Shown here: in pieces, positions 1-9,066 of the stretch
Layout of the letters: the number at the start of each line of letters is the position of its first letter
Position numbering within the stretch: position 1 is the first letter of the stretch
Source: CAYUJH01 sp964394585
GTDB lineage: Bacteria; Bacteroidota; Bacteroidia; Cytophagales; Flammeovirgaceae
Length of the DNA stretch: 35,908 nucleotides
Direction: 5' to 3'
Assembly: GCA_964394585.1 (NCBI GenBank)
Contig: CAYMYI010000034.1
Span: forward strand, 1-35,908
Notes under the pieces: model-generated
What the model was told of the DNA's origin: nothing
The model's database searches: none
What the model saw: the letters and a program-made list of their open reading frames with translations, nothing else
Position numbers and translations under genes: made by a program

Positions 1-1
1 G

Positions 2-1507
2 CAGCGCTACCGCGGTCTTTCCGCCGCCACTTCTCAGCTTTTTTTATTGATGGAGAACCAAATCATTCAAAGTGATGAGGAGTTTAGTGCTACACGCTCC
101 CTTGCCGATGAACATGTACGCTTACCAGTAGCCGTCGTCATGGAAGAAAGCACACTTTGGATAGCGGATAGCGCACTGGGGTTAGTTAAGCGCGAAAATA
201 ACAGCAGTGAGCAGTTGTTCCCTTCCGGGCCGCTTCGCCCAAGTGTATTCCGCATGGCTGCTGTGGGTGAGCAAATTGTGGCTACAGCAGGAGGCTATAC
301 GGAAGGGAACGCAACTCCTTTGGGCAATGTAGGCAGCTTTTATGTTTTCGAAGAAGGCAATTGGAGCAACTATACTGCCGAGCCAAACGGCGTAGGCGCA
401 CGCATCATTCCCAGAGCCAACGACTTGAACGATATCACTGCTACCCAAGGAAGGGTGTATTTTGCTTCTTTCGGCGATGGATTGCTTACTTGGAACCCTG
501 CTTCTGGTACGTTTGATGTCCAAAATGCACTCCCTTTGCAAAATATCGCAGGGCTTGGGGTACCGCTTGCTGGTATTGCTGCCGATACTGAGGGCAGCCT
601 TTGGGTAACAAACTACGGGGTGAGCAGTGGAGCCGCCTCCATACACCAACTGCAACCTGACGGGCAATGGAACAGCCTACGTTTTGGGGGCTTTGCCGCC
701 CGGTTTCCTACCGAAATCCTCGTAGATGATTTCAACCAAAAGTGGGTGCGCCTTTCCGGAAATGGTGCCAATGGGTTGCTCGTTTTTGAAAACGAACAAC
801 GCTTTCGCTTTATCGGGGAAGGGTTTGGCAACGGAGGACTCCCCAATGCCAATGTTACTTGCATGGCACAAGACCGAAAAGGCAGCCTTTGGGTAGGCAC
901 TACCGAAGGGGTTGCAGAGTTTTTCGATGTGTTTTCGGTAATCGATGGGGGGGATGCCACGCTTCCCCGTTTTGAAGGAGTGCCCCTCTTACGCGATGAA
1001 CAAATCACGGCACTCGCCGTTGATGGGGGGAACCGCAAATGGATTGGGACGCTTAACGGCGTTTGGCTATTCAGTGAAGAGGGTTCACAGCTTATTCATC
1101 ATTTTACTGCTGCGAATAGCCCCTTGCTCTCCGACCAAATTCTGGATATTGCCATACAACCTACCACCGGAGAAGTGTTTTTTGCCACGGCTCAAGGGAT
1201 TGTATCGTACCGAAGCGATGCGACGCTAGCGATGCGAACGCATCAACCAGTTAAGATATTTCCGAACCCTGTACCGCCCTCCTTCCAAGGGGTTATCAGT
1301 ATAGCGGGATTGGCAGAAAATGCCACGGTGAAAATTACCGATGCAGCAGGAAAACTCATTTGGGAAACCCAAGCCAACGGTGGAACTGCCACTTGGAATG
1401 GGAAAGACTACAACGGCAATACCGCAAGCACCGGGATCTATTTTGTGTTCAGTGCCTCCCCTGAAGGAGATGACGCCTTTGTAGGCCGCATTGCTTTTAT
1501 CCGATAA
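2..1507 (+). CDS. porZ: PorZ, type IX secretion attachment-complex protein (5' partial)
   Basis: The frame is open to the first base of the window, so the N-terminal part lies outside; the TTG/ATG near 47-52 are probably internal codons. The visible part has beta-propeller blades of the two-component-regulator type (LWIADS, GSLWVTNYG, GSLWVGTTEG, NRKWIGTLNGVWLF), then a C-terminal domain starting at the KIFPNP motif and ending in STGIYFVFSAS and RIAFIR. This arrangement, and the run from the NRKWIG blade into the C-terminal domain, match PorZ. PorZ is known as a surface member of the PorU-PorV-PorQ-PorZ complex, which removes the C-terminal signal of secreted cargo and attaches it to anionic lipopolysaccharide. 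A generic propeller protein with a T9SS sorting domain is the alternative. No clear terminator follows; a 10-bp palindrome sits at 1527-1536. Confidence 0.85.
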   Translation, partial: QRYRGLSAATSQLFLLMENQIIQSDEEFSATRSLADEHVRLPVAVVMEESTLWIADSALGLVKRENNSSEQLFPSGPLRPSVFRMAAVGEQIVATAGGYTEGNATPLGNVGSFYVFEEGNWSNYTAEPNGVGARIIPRANDLNDITATQGRVYFASFGDGLLTWNPASGTFDVQNALPLQNIAGLGVPLAGIAADTEGSLWVTNYGVSSGAASIHQLQPDGQWNSLRFGGFAARFPTEILVDDFNQKWVRLSGNGANGLLVFENEQRFRFIGEGFGNGGLPNANVTCMAQDRKGSLWVGTTEGVAEFFDVFSVIDGGDATLPRFEGVPLLRDEQITALAVDGGNRKWIGTLNGVWLFSEEGSQLIHHFTAANSPLLSDQILDIAIQPTTGEVFFATAQGIVSYRSDATLAMRTHQPVKIFPNPVPPSFQGVISIAGLAENATVKITDAAGKLIWETQANGGTATWNGKDYNGNTASTGIYFVFSASPEGDDAFVGRIAFIR

Positions 1508-1667
1508 CAACACAGGAAATAATTTGCGATATATCGTACATTAACGGGATATGAATAGGTGTTGAAGTACCGATAATCTAATAAGTAGTTGCATGTCAGT
1601 AACTTATAGATAATCTCTCCAAATTTGTACAGTAATTTGCATGGTTTCACCCCAAAATTTGTCAACT

Positions 1668-1766
1668 ATGCGTATCGTAAATGATCTTACCAATGCTTTG
1701 CTCAATTCATCGGTGGTAATTGCCCTTGGATATGCTTTGAACTTACTGCTTTCTCTGGCTATTTAA
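1668..1766 (+). CDS. Possible 32-aa single-span membrane peptide
   Basis: An ATG-to-TAA frame of 32 codons starts MRIVNDLTNALLNSS and continues into a hydrophobic stretch of about 17 residues (VVIALGYALNLLLSLAI) that runs to the stop, so the product would be a tail-anchored or inserted micro-peptide. TTTG at 1658-1661, inside AAAATTTG, lies just upstream and resembles a weak -7 element; no purine-rich ribosome site is seen, which is normal for this phylum. A chance frame of this size is common, so the call is weak. The hairpin cluster just downstream would suit a short transcript end. Confidence 0.25.
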   Translation: MRIVNDLTNALLNSSVVIALGYALNLLLSLAI

Positions 1767-1803
1767 TCGTAGCGCTCTACCCTCTTACTTGCCCAGCCCA
1801 TTC

Positions 1804-1892
1804 CACCGGCTGACGGTGCTATTCCCTTGGTAGCAAGGGGATTCCCGAATATACTTACTTGGAAATTGTATGAATACGCCTGCTAGCAGGCG
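1804..1892. other. Cluster of three short inverted repeats
   Basis: Three hairpins follow one another: CACCG/CGGTG (1804-1808 and 1814-1818), CCCTTG/CAAGGG (1824-1829 and 1834-1839, 4-nt loop), and a perfect 16-bp palindrome CGCCTGCTAGCAGGCG (1877-1892). None is followed by a T-run, so none is a standard terminator. They may form a structured RNA end or a protein-binding region. Confidence 0.35.
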
Positions 1893-1959
1893 CTATTTGA
1901 AAGGATACTCGAAAGGCAGTGCCTTTAAAAAAAACAAAAAGAGTTTTCAGTTTTAACAC

Positions 1960-1999
1960 AAAAAAAAAAGGGATAGCCGAAGCTATCCCCTTTTTTTTT
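1960..1999 (-). terminator. Rho-independent terminator of the giant lipoprotein gene
   Basis: The stem GGGATAGC (1970-1977) pairs with GCTATCCC (1982-1989) around a CGAA loop. It is flanked by ten A on the left (1960-1969) and nine T on the right (1991-1999), so it can work in both directions. It begins about 20 nt after the leftward stop codon at 2020. Confidence 0.9.
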
Positions 2000-2019
2000 A
2001 CATGTATCTCAGGTTGAGA

Positions 2020-5000
2020 TTACTGGTCGTCGCCAGCAGCTCTTCCTGCACCTGAACCTGTGTCAGTGTCTTCGCTTATGTTGCGCTGACCTGTACCGTA
2101 GTAGATGTCATGCACAGTGCTTACACCTGCAGGTACGTTAAGGTTCAACTGAGAACCGTTACCCAACGTAGCTTGGAATGGCTGGAAGTTTCTTGGGAAG
2201 TTACCACCTAAGTAACCAGAACCACCATCAGTGATGGTTACTGAACCTAATCTGTGGTCTGCGAAGTTGATTGAACCTAACGCAGTGCTTCCTAAGAAGT
2301 AGCTACCGAAGTTGTAGTAATCGCCAACACCAGTTTGCTGACCTGCAGTACCGCCTACGAAGTCGATTCCACCGGCAGTAAGATCGGCACCTGAACCTAA
2401 ACCAATTACGCGGATTTCAGGGTTAGCAATGTAACCAAAACCAGGGTTGATTACGTCCACTTTAGAAATAGCGCCAGTAGCACCGTCTACCTCTACAGCA
2501 ACTTTAGCAGTTACGTACTCTTCGAAGTTGAATGTAGTTTGTCCAGCTTGGTTGCCACCTGCATCGTCCATGAACGTTCTCATCGCTTCGCGACGAAGTA
2601 CTGCACGGAAGTCTTCGATGATTACGCGAGGAGCAGCGTTGTAACCTGCACCGCGGTTGTTAGGATCTACAGTGATACCTGTGATAGCACCTGTAGTAGC
2701 GTCTACAGTTACTCCAGAAACGCGAGTTTCTACAATGTTTTCTGCTAATTCAGGATCTTGCAAGAATGCTTCTAAACGGTTAGCAGCATTATCCGCAGCA
2801 CCTGCACCCAACAAGTTGGTAATTTCAGCAGCAGTAATAGCTAAGTCAAGCTGAGCATCTGTAGGCACTACGCGTACAGCGAATGGCTCGTCAGCATATC
2901 CTGAACCACCTGTTACTACTTCGATTTTGTCAACCGTGAATGGAGTAGTGATAGCCTCTGCAGCAGCGCCAGCTCCCATTGGGAAGATTACGCGAACACC
3001 TACAAAGTTATCAGCAGATTCATCAACACCAGTTGCAGGGTCATCTACTAGGATACCGTCTGCACCTGGGTTAACGTAGCTGTCATCATAGCTAGCACCC
3101 CCTGAAGTAAGGTTCACCGCTGAAACAACACCATCTTCGCTTACAGTAACAGTAGCAGCAGCGCCACCAGCATTCGGTCCACCACCGAAGAATACCAACG
3201 GATAAGTACCTGCAACAAGTCCGTCACCAGCATTCGTTACAGTAATAGCAGAGATTACACCTTCGTTAGTACGGTTAGTAGCTCTGTTACCACCAGTAGT
3301 TACTGAGAAGATGTTGTTCAAATCAGCAGTAAGAATAGGACGAGTACCTTGGTTAACACCACCTGCCCAAGCAGCCGTAAGGTCTATGATACCATCTGCA
3401 GGAGCAACATCAGCTAATGAGAATGGTAACTCACGGAAGTTTGAAGAAGAGTTGTTTTCTACAACAAACGCACGCAAGTTTCCAGCCTGGTCAGTTGTTA
3501 CAAATACAGGGTTATCGCTGAAACGAGGAATCGCAATGTAATGACGTAAGTGCGTATTTACTACGATATCAGGATCTTGCGTATAACCATCACCAGGAGT
3601 GATTGTGAAGCTTGCCGGAGTCAAGTTAGCAAGGTCAGCACCTGCATTGATTGTTACCGTTGCCGCAACTCCACCTTCTTTAAATTCAGTTGGACCGTCG
3701 TAGATACCGTCATTATCTTGGTCATTAAAGTCTTCACCTTTTGGTACTACCATCAACGCCGGAGTAGTTCCAGCAGTGTAACCTGCACCAGCGTTATCCA
3801 CAATGATGCTAGACAATGTTCCTACACCGTTCAATTTCAAGGCAGGATTGTTAGTACCTTCCTCACGTAAGTATAGCTTGCGGATGTAGTCGTTCAATAC
3901 AACCCAAGGTAAATCTTCTACACCTGGAGTACCATCATTACTACCGTAAGCACCTTTGTTGGTAATTGTAACACCTGTTACAGCACCTGCTGCCGCTGTA
4001 GCTGAACCACTAGCAGTTCCTCCGATACGCGTAGAAGCTTTTGGCACTACACGGAAGAATGGAGCCGCCGAATAGTTCGCACCACCACTTGTGATGTCTA
4101 CTTGCTCTAGCATGTAGTTCGCTTCAGTTCCTGATACCGCACGGTATGCATAGCTAGCGGCTGTACGACCGTTCGCATCACCTGCGCGAGAAGCTGTACC
4201 AAAGGTTGGTGTGCCACCAGGGGTAGCAAATGTGAAACGGAAGGTTGGGACCGGAGCAGTGATTGAACGCTCAGGGTTCGCAGGGTCGCGTGTTGCTACA
4301 ATTGGGTGAACCACCCCTGTTTTGATAGTTACGGAACCAATGCGAAGACCAGAAGAACGTACTTCTGCACGAGCAGCATCATCAGGAGCACCGTTAGCAA
4401 AGGCACGGTCAGCAATAGTTAACGTGATGTTTGGTGTTGCATATCCGTTACCTACGAATGCCCAGTAATCTGAAGTACCGTTGTTGTCGGCATCTACTGC
4501 AGATACAGTTTTACCAGCAGTACCTGCTGCTACTGTAGCACCGCCTTGTCCTTCGCGACCGGTGAAACCGATAGTACCTGGCGCTATTGTAGCAATGGCA
4601 CCTAAAGCAGTAACACCACCTGCAGGAACACCTAATGTTAAGGTTGGATCAAAAGATTGATACACAGTTACACCAGCAGGAACCTGACGGAACGCAACAT
4701 AACCGATACGACGCGCTACACGGATTCTTGATACTTGGCTAGTAGGAACGATAGCACCACCTCTTGTTTTCAAGCGGATGAACTCTCTGTTCGCTACACC
4801 TTTTACAAATGGGAAGCCATCACCAGAAGCAGTAACTTCAAACGACGCCGAACCTGAACCAGTAAATACAATACCTGTAGCACCACCTGTTTCTGCAACA
4901 CCTAACTGCGCAGAAGTAGGTACGTTTTCAGAGTAACCTGTTGGCACAATCGTATAGTTTGTAGAAGGGTGCTGTGCATAACCTGTACCACTACGTCCGT

Positions 5001-8000
5001 TGTCGGCTACAATCTCTACAATACGACCTCCTAAAGTAATCGAAGAAAGACCTTCTACGGTTACATCACCACCAGTAGCAGTGAAGACTTGATCCAACGT
5101 TCCATCGTTGTTGTCAACTAACAATTGTGGACGGTCATCTAACGCTGAAACGTTCAATGTAACTGTACCAGCAGCATTCACAACTTCTGTCGCTTCTAAT
5201 CGCATCGTGTTGATGTTAGAAACATTGTAGCCAGCACCACCAAAGTTAGTACCTGCAAAGGTTCCTTGCTGATAGTCAAGACGAACATCTTCATTACCAG
5301 CACCGCCATCTAAGTCACCTCTAGCTCCAATTGTAAATGTTGCTTGGAATACTGCAGGAGTAGCTGGCGCCGGTGCCTGATTATCAGTAAAACGTACCAC
5401 TATGCTAGAGCCAATTGCCGCATCAAGCGGAGCAGGGGCAGCAGCACCAGTATTAAATAGGAAGAAGCTGTACCCTGTTGTAATGAAAGAACCTAAGACA
5501 GGCTGAATTGCATGCTCGAAATTCATTACAAAACGAGGTTCAAATCCTGAACCTGCACCAGTAATTTGTAATTCAGGCGTTTGTGCAAAACGACCACCGT
5601 TTGAACCAGTTACCGGACGGATACGCTGAATACCTGTTCCTGAAGTAGTAGATACATTACCTTGACCAGGAGTAGCTGTTACGTTTACACCTAAGATGCT
5701 TTGCGTGTTGTTAGGTACAAAGTCAGGGTTACCTAATGTACCAGAAGCTGCTACAGGGTTATCAGCCGTAGCGGTAGTACCACCACCGGTTAAGTCTAAC
5801 TCACCTAATACAATACCAATTGGGTTATCCGCTGTAGTTAATGTAGTAGTACTGTTTAACTCTACACCTACTACGTATCCTTCTGCCAATGAGTAATCAA
5901 ACTGAGCTTGGTCGAAGAAGTCACCAGGAATTGGTTGAGCCGCATTCGACTGTGCTTGTGGTGTACGAGTATTAGCAGCGTCAGGAGCCGTAATAGTAAT
6001 TTCAGACTCTTCAGAGTATCCTTCACCACCATCAGCAAAGTTGATACCTGGGGTTGCAATACCAGAGCCAGCACCACCGTGTACTACTTGAAACTGGTTA
6101 GTTGCACCTACTGTAGTTGGAGCTACAGGGTTGGTATCGTTCACGTCAGTATCAGCCGTAGCTACTGTGCTAGTACCTTGAGCCGCTCTCATAGAGTAGA
6201 ACACGTTCAATGGAGTACCTGCAGGAGTTGCTTCTAACGCAGTGTTTGACTGTGTAAGTGCTGCAACTGCAACAGGATCTGTAGCAACGTTGTTATCCAA
6301 ATCATACAAAGCTTCAAGCGTTACAAGGTTGTTAGAAGCATTGTTCGCATTGAAGTCAGTGAATTGCTGCGTAGTATAGAAAGTACCACCGTTCGGGAAT
6401 GTACCTTGTCCTGAAGTAGTAGTCGTGTTTGCAGTCAAAGTAGAAGCACCCCCTACTGGAACGAACTTCGCTTGGAATGCAGAAAGTGTAGAGTTACCAT
6501 TTGCATCGCGTACACTTGAACGAACTTCAATAGTAGTATTTGCGCGGTCGTACCCTGAACCAGCATTTGTTACAGAAATACTCTCAACACGGTTGCTCGT
6601 AGTGTTTAGGTTAGCTACTGCAGTAGCACCGTTACCAGCACCAGTGATGCGGATTTGCGGAGCTTGCGTATACAAACCATTCATTACTTCTTCAGTAGTA
6701 GTAGCACCAGTGGCAACGTCATTAGAAATCACGTCGTCTGCAATACCAAGCTCGAAGTACTGACCTTCAGCAATTGTTAAAGGACCAATAGAACCACCTT
6801 CTTGTGCAACAACTGGACGTAACTTAAGCATGCTTGTTACAGCAGAACCTACCGTAATCGTGATGTTAGCATTTGGCGTAAATCCACAGAATGGGTTACC
6901 ATCTGCAGTAGTCAAAGTAACAGTTCCTACACCGTTAGCTGCTGAAGTAGAAAGCAAGTTAGTGAAACCGTTAGGCACCACACCTGCATCTACGGCTACG
7001 CTGATGATGCGAGGAGCTTGTGTAAATGCACCATTTACAGACCAAGTAGTTCCTGAGTTCACACATCCACCACCAACATTGATAGTAGCTGTGAACGTAG
7101 GCTGAACGCCATGCTGGATGAAGATAACTTCGATAGGATCAGCAAGACCGTCTCCGTCTGCATCGCTGTAGTATCCTTGTCCTGCATAAGTAACATTGAT
7201 ACCAGTTACTACACCGTTTTGAACCGTAGCTGTTGCGCGAGCGCGGTCGTCGTTGTAGTTTGTATTGCTAGCATCAAAAGAAGCAATGATATCAACTACA
7301 TTACCTTCGCCAGCGTTTTGGAATGCATCATTCGGGTGCTTAATCCAAACGTAAGGAGCAGCATAGTAGCCATGTCCACCGTTTGTGATTACCACGCGGT
7401 CGATACCACCGTCAGAATCTCTGATGTAAGCTCTAGCAGAAGCACCGCTTCCATCTACATTTGCGAATGGAGGAGCTACTGATACGTCTAATGCGTCTAC
7501 CACTGGAACAAACGCAGGTCCTGTAGTAGGAGCTGGCGCAGGTTGGAACGCAGGGTCGAATACAGTACGCTTGGTTACTACACCGTATACAGGGTCAGTA
7601 CCACCGTTTGCATTGTTTTCTACACCGATTACATCGTATAAACGCTGATCAGCAGCGATTACTGAGTGGTTCACACGTACTGGAAGACCAGCACCAGTAG
7701 GGAATGCCGGAACGATTACTGTATAAGTACCGTCTGCTTGGCTTACCCCTGTGAAGGTTGCATCGCTGTACGAAAGCTGGATTACACGTCCGTCGCCTTC
7801 TGCACCATCATTAATGTTATTACCAGCACCCACCTCATTATTGTTTGCATTCACTTGACCTTGGCTACCAAACGTATTGTTTGTAGCGCGGTTGATTACT
7901 TGCAAGAACTCAGGGCGGTTACCGTCGATAGAAACGTTGATTAAAGAACCGGCAGGAGCAACCTCACGAGTGAAGTTAGTCAAGTCCGTTTCAACGTTCA

Positions 8001-8745
8001 TTTTACCAGTGATGGTAGAGTAACGGTTCAACTCAGCAGTAGGAACTGAAGTAGTTCCATCAAATACGTTTCCTAATTCGATTTCGAATACAGGAATTAC
8101 AGTACCTGCGCTACGTACATATCCGTTAGGATCGCCAGCTGCATCTCCAGTTCCTACAGAAGTAGGTCTCTCAAATGGAGAAGACGGCGTGATGTCCGCT
8201 ACGTAGTTTACCGGCGTAAAGCCTGGCTTCAAGATGTTTACTGAAACTTTACCTACGCGAAGGTCGCGGAATGAAACAAGACCAGAAGGGCCTGTAGTTT
8301 CTGTAACTACTTCACCAGTTTCTTGGTGGAATACGGTTACAGCGAAACCACTCATATCCTCAGTAGAAACTCTGTTGTTAGAAGCGTTTCCTGAAAATGT
8401 AGTGCTGTTACCATCTACTACGTTCACTGCGTAGTTGATGCTACCACCGATTAAGTAGAGCGAGTCTCTTAATCTGTCGAGGCGAGCTTGCAATTCAATT
8501 TCAGCAAGTCGTTGTGTTGCAGCGGCTGCGGCTGCGGCTTGTGCCGCTTGTACTGAGTCTGCGAAAGCGTTCTGACGCGCTAGGTCTCGCTGCGATTGTA
8601 ATTGCAGTAAGAATGCGTGTTCTAATTCAAGAGCTTCCTTTTCGTCAAACTCATCGCGACAAGAGTTCAGACCGATAATTAAAGAGGTCGTGAACATCGA
8701 GAGCAATGCGAGGCGTAATGCCTTAGCGAAAATGTTTGATCTCAT
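2020..8745 (-). CDS. Giant surface lipoprotein with divergent G-x-G-Y repeats, 2241 aa
   Basis: The product begins with a lipoprotein signal (hydrophobic core, then LNSC; Cys29 would be lipidated). The acidic residues just after the Cys (CRDEFDE) resemble the surface-export signal of Bacteroidota lipoproteins. Residues about 33-95 form an Ala/Gln-rich coiled coil, and about 102-190 look like a carboxypeptidase-regulatory-type beta sandwich. The rest carries roughly a dozen or more divergent units of the form V-x-I-x-x-G-G-x-G-Y followed by A-P-x-I (ITNGGHGYYAAP, VTNAGSGYD, VTGGSGYADEP, VINPGFGYIANP, ITDGGSGYLGG). Such repeats are known from large bacterial surface and phage structural proteins. 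There is no T9SS sorting domain. The role is unknown; an adhesin or a surface matrix protein is my inference. Codons are of the even, GGT/GTA/AAC type expected of a strongly expressed gene. It faces the beta-barrel gene across a 321-bp divergent region. Confidence 0.85.
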   Translation of the reverse strand: MRSNIFAKALRLALLSMFTTSLIIGLNSCRDEFDEKEALELEHAFLLQLQSQRDLARQNAFADSVQAAQAAAAAAATQRLAEIELQARLDRLRDSLYLIGGSINYAVNVVDGNSTTFSGNASNNRVSTEDMSGFAVTVFHQETGEVVTETTGPSGLVSFRDLRVGKVSVNILKPGFTPVNYVADITPSSPFERPTSVGTGDAAGDPNGYVRSAGTVIPVFEIELGNVFDGTTSVPTAELNRYSTITGKMNVETDLTNFTREVAPAGSLINVSIDGNRPEFLQVINRATNNTFGSQGQVNANNNEVGAGNNINDGAEGDGRVIQLSYSDATFTGVSQADGTYTVIVPAFPTGAGLPVRVNHSVIAADQRLYDVIGVENNANGGTDPVYGVVTKRTVFDPAFQPAPAPTTGPAFVPVVDALDVSVAPPFANVDGSGASARAYIRDSDGGIDRVVITNGGHGYYAAPYVWIKHPNDAFQNAGEGNVVDIIASFDASNTNYNDDRARATATVQNGVVTGINVTYAGQGYYSDADGDGLADPIEVIFIQHGVQPTFTATINVGGGCVNSGTTWSVNGAFTQAPRIISVAVDAGVVPNGFTNLLSTSAANGVGTVTLTTADGNPFCGFTPNANITITVGSAVTSMLKLRPVVAQEGGSIGPLTIAEGQYFELGIADDVISNDVATGATTTEEVMNGLYTQAPQIRITGAGNGATAVANLNTTSNRVESISVTNAGSGYDRANTTIEVRSSVRDANGNSTLSAFQAKFVPVGGASTLTANTTTTSGQGTFPNGGTFYTTQQFTDFNANNASNNLVTLEALYDLDNNVATDPVAVAALTQSNTALEATPAGTPLNVFYSMRAAQGTSTVATADTDVNDTNPVAPTTVGATNQFQVVHGGAGSGIATPGINFADGGEGYSEESEITITAPDAANTRTPQAQSNAAQPIPGDFFDQAQFDYSLAEGYVVGVELNSTTTLTTADNPIGIVLGELDLTGGGTTATADNPVAASGTLGNPDFVPNNTQSILGVNVTATPGQGNVSTTSGTGIQRIRPVTGSNGGRFAQTPELQITGAGSGFEPRFVMNFEHAIQPVLGSFITTGYSFFLFNTGAAAPAPLDAAIGSSIVVRFTDNQAPAPATPAVFQATFTIGARGDLDGGAGNEDVRLDYQQGTFAGTNFGGAGYNVSNINTMRLEATEVVNAAGTVTLNVSALDDRPQLLVDNNDGTLDQVFTATGGDVTVEGLSSITLGGRIVEIVADNGRSGTGYAQHPSTNYTIVPTGYSENVPTSAQLGVAETGGATGIVFTGSGSASFEVTASGDGFPFVKGVANREFIRLKTRGGAIVPTSQVSRIRVARRIGYVAFRQVPAGVTVYQSFDPTLTLGVPAGGVTALGAIATIAPGTIGFTGREGQGGATVAAGTAGKTVSAVDADNNGTSDYWAFVGNGYATPNITLTIADRAFANGAPDDAARAEVRSSGLRIGSVTIKTGVVHPIVATRDPANPERSITAPVPTFRFTFATPGGTPTFGTASRAGDANGRTAASYAYRAVSGTEANYMLEQVDITSGGANYSAAPFFRVVPKASTRIGGTASGSATAAAGAVTGVTITNKGAYGSNDGTPGVEDLPWVVLNDYIRKLYLREEGTNNPALKLNGVGTLSSIIVDNAGAGYTAGTTPALMVVPKGEDFNDQDNDGIYDGPTEFKEGGVAATVTINAGADLANLTPASFTITPGDGYTQDPDIVVNTHLRHYIAIPRFSDNPVFVTTDQAGNLRAFVVENNSSSNFRELPFSLADVAPADGIIDLTAAWAGGVNQGTRPILTADLNNIFSVTTGGNRATNRTNEGVISAITVTNAGDGLVAGTYPLVFFGGGPNAGGAAATVTVSEDGVVSAVNLTSGGASYDDSYVNPGADGILVDDPATGVDESADNFVGVRVIFPMGAGAAAEAITTPFTVDKIEVVTGGSGYADEPFAVRVVPTDAQLDLAITAAEITNLLGAGAADNAANRLEAFLQDPELAENIVETRVSGVTVDATTGAITGITVDPNNRGAGYNAAPRVIIEDFRAVLRREAMRTFMDDAGGNQAGQTTFNFEEYVTAKVAVEVDGATGAISKVDVINPGFGYIANPEIRVIGLGSGADLTAGGIDFVGGTAGQQTGVGDYYNFGSYFLGSTALGSINFADHRLGSVTITDGGSGYLGGNFPRNFQPFQATLGNGSQLNLNVPAGVSTVHDIYYGTGQRNISEDTDTGSGAGRAAGDDQ

Positions 8746-8931
8746 AGTAAAAATTTAAGATTTAACATTACGTGTTTTAGAATTTGGTGATAAAAATAGA
8801 AAAGGCTTTTGACAATTCCGAAAAGGGGTTCAAATATTTTCGAAAACCTGTTCTAAAAACCTGTTAGGTTTGAAAAAGTAGATAAGGTTTCGCGCAAAAT
8901 TGCACCTGTATAATAAGGTGTTATCTTTGCC

Positions 8932-8939
8932 ATGAGCAT
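8932..8939 (+). promoter_or_regulatory. Candidate -7 element for the beta-barrel gene (distal)
   Basis: TATCTTTG is an exact match to TAnnTTTG and is followed by CC, as is common at Bacteroidota start sites. The nearest upstream TTG (8900-8902) is 29 nt away, longer than usual. If used, the leader would be about 120 nt. Confidence 0.4.
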
Positions 8940-9020
8940 CGCGCGTTAAACGATTTTTTTGCAAAAGGTTAAGTTTTAAAGCAAAAAATTTATTTATATT
9001 GCTGCGTAGTTTATTTATGC

Positions 9021-9052
9021 TTGTAATTGAATTAGTGATACTCTTAAATTTT
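9021..9052 (+). promoter_or_regulatory. Candidate promoter for the beta-barrel gene (proximal)
   Basis: TTG (9021-9023), a 21-nt spacer and TAAATTTT (9045-9052, last base off consensus) form a reasonable Bacteroidota promoter. The start codon at 9067 is only 14 nt further, so the leader would be very short; AAAGG just before the ATG could act as a ribosome site. Confidence 0.35.
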
Positions 9053-9066
9053 ACAAAGGTAATCTT

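Larger units (their letters stand above)
1508..2019. other. Intergenic region, 512 bp, between porZ and the giant lipoprotein gene
   Basis: No long gene is present. In order it holds a palindrome CGATATATCG (1527-1536), a possible 32-codon membrane peptide (1668-1766), three short hairpins close together (1804-1892), and a strong terminator (1960-1999) serving the leftward lipoprotein gene. The stretch 1537-1667 shows nothing I can name apart from AT-rich, promoter-like sequence. Confidence 0.6.
8746..9066. other. Divergent promoter region between lipoprotein and beta-barrel genes
   Basis: This AT-rich 321-bp gap holds two candidate rightward promoters for the beta-barrel gene (annotated separately) and a 10-bp direct repeat AAAACCTGTT at 8843-8852 and 8856-8865, spaced 13 bp start to start, which could be an operator. 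On the leftward strand I see only a one-mismatch -7 element (complement of CAAATATT, 8831-8838) with no matching -33 box. A leftward open frame across 8830-9174 overlaps the beta-barrel start and is rejected. Confidence 0.55.

Noticed and set aside
3550..3870. Rightward frames inside the giant lipoprotein gene
   Set aside because: They arise from the low-complexity Gly/Thr/Val coding of the opposite strand and have no starts or domains.
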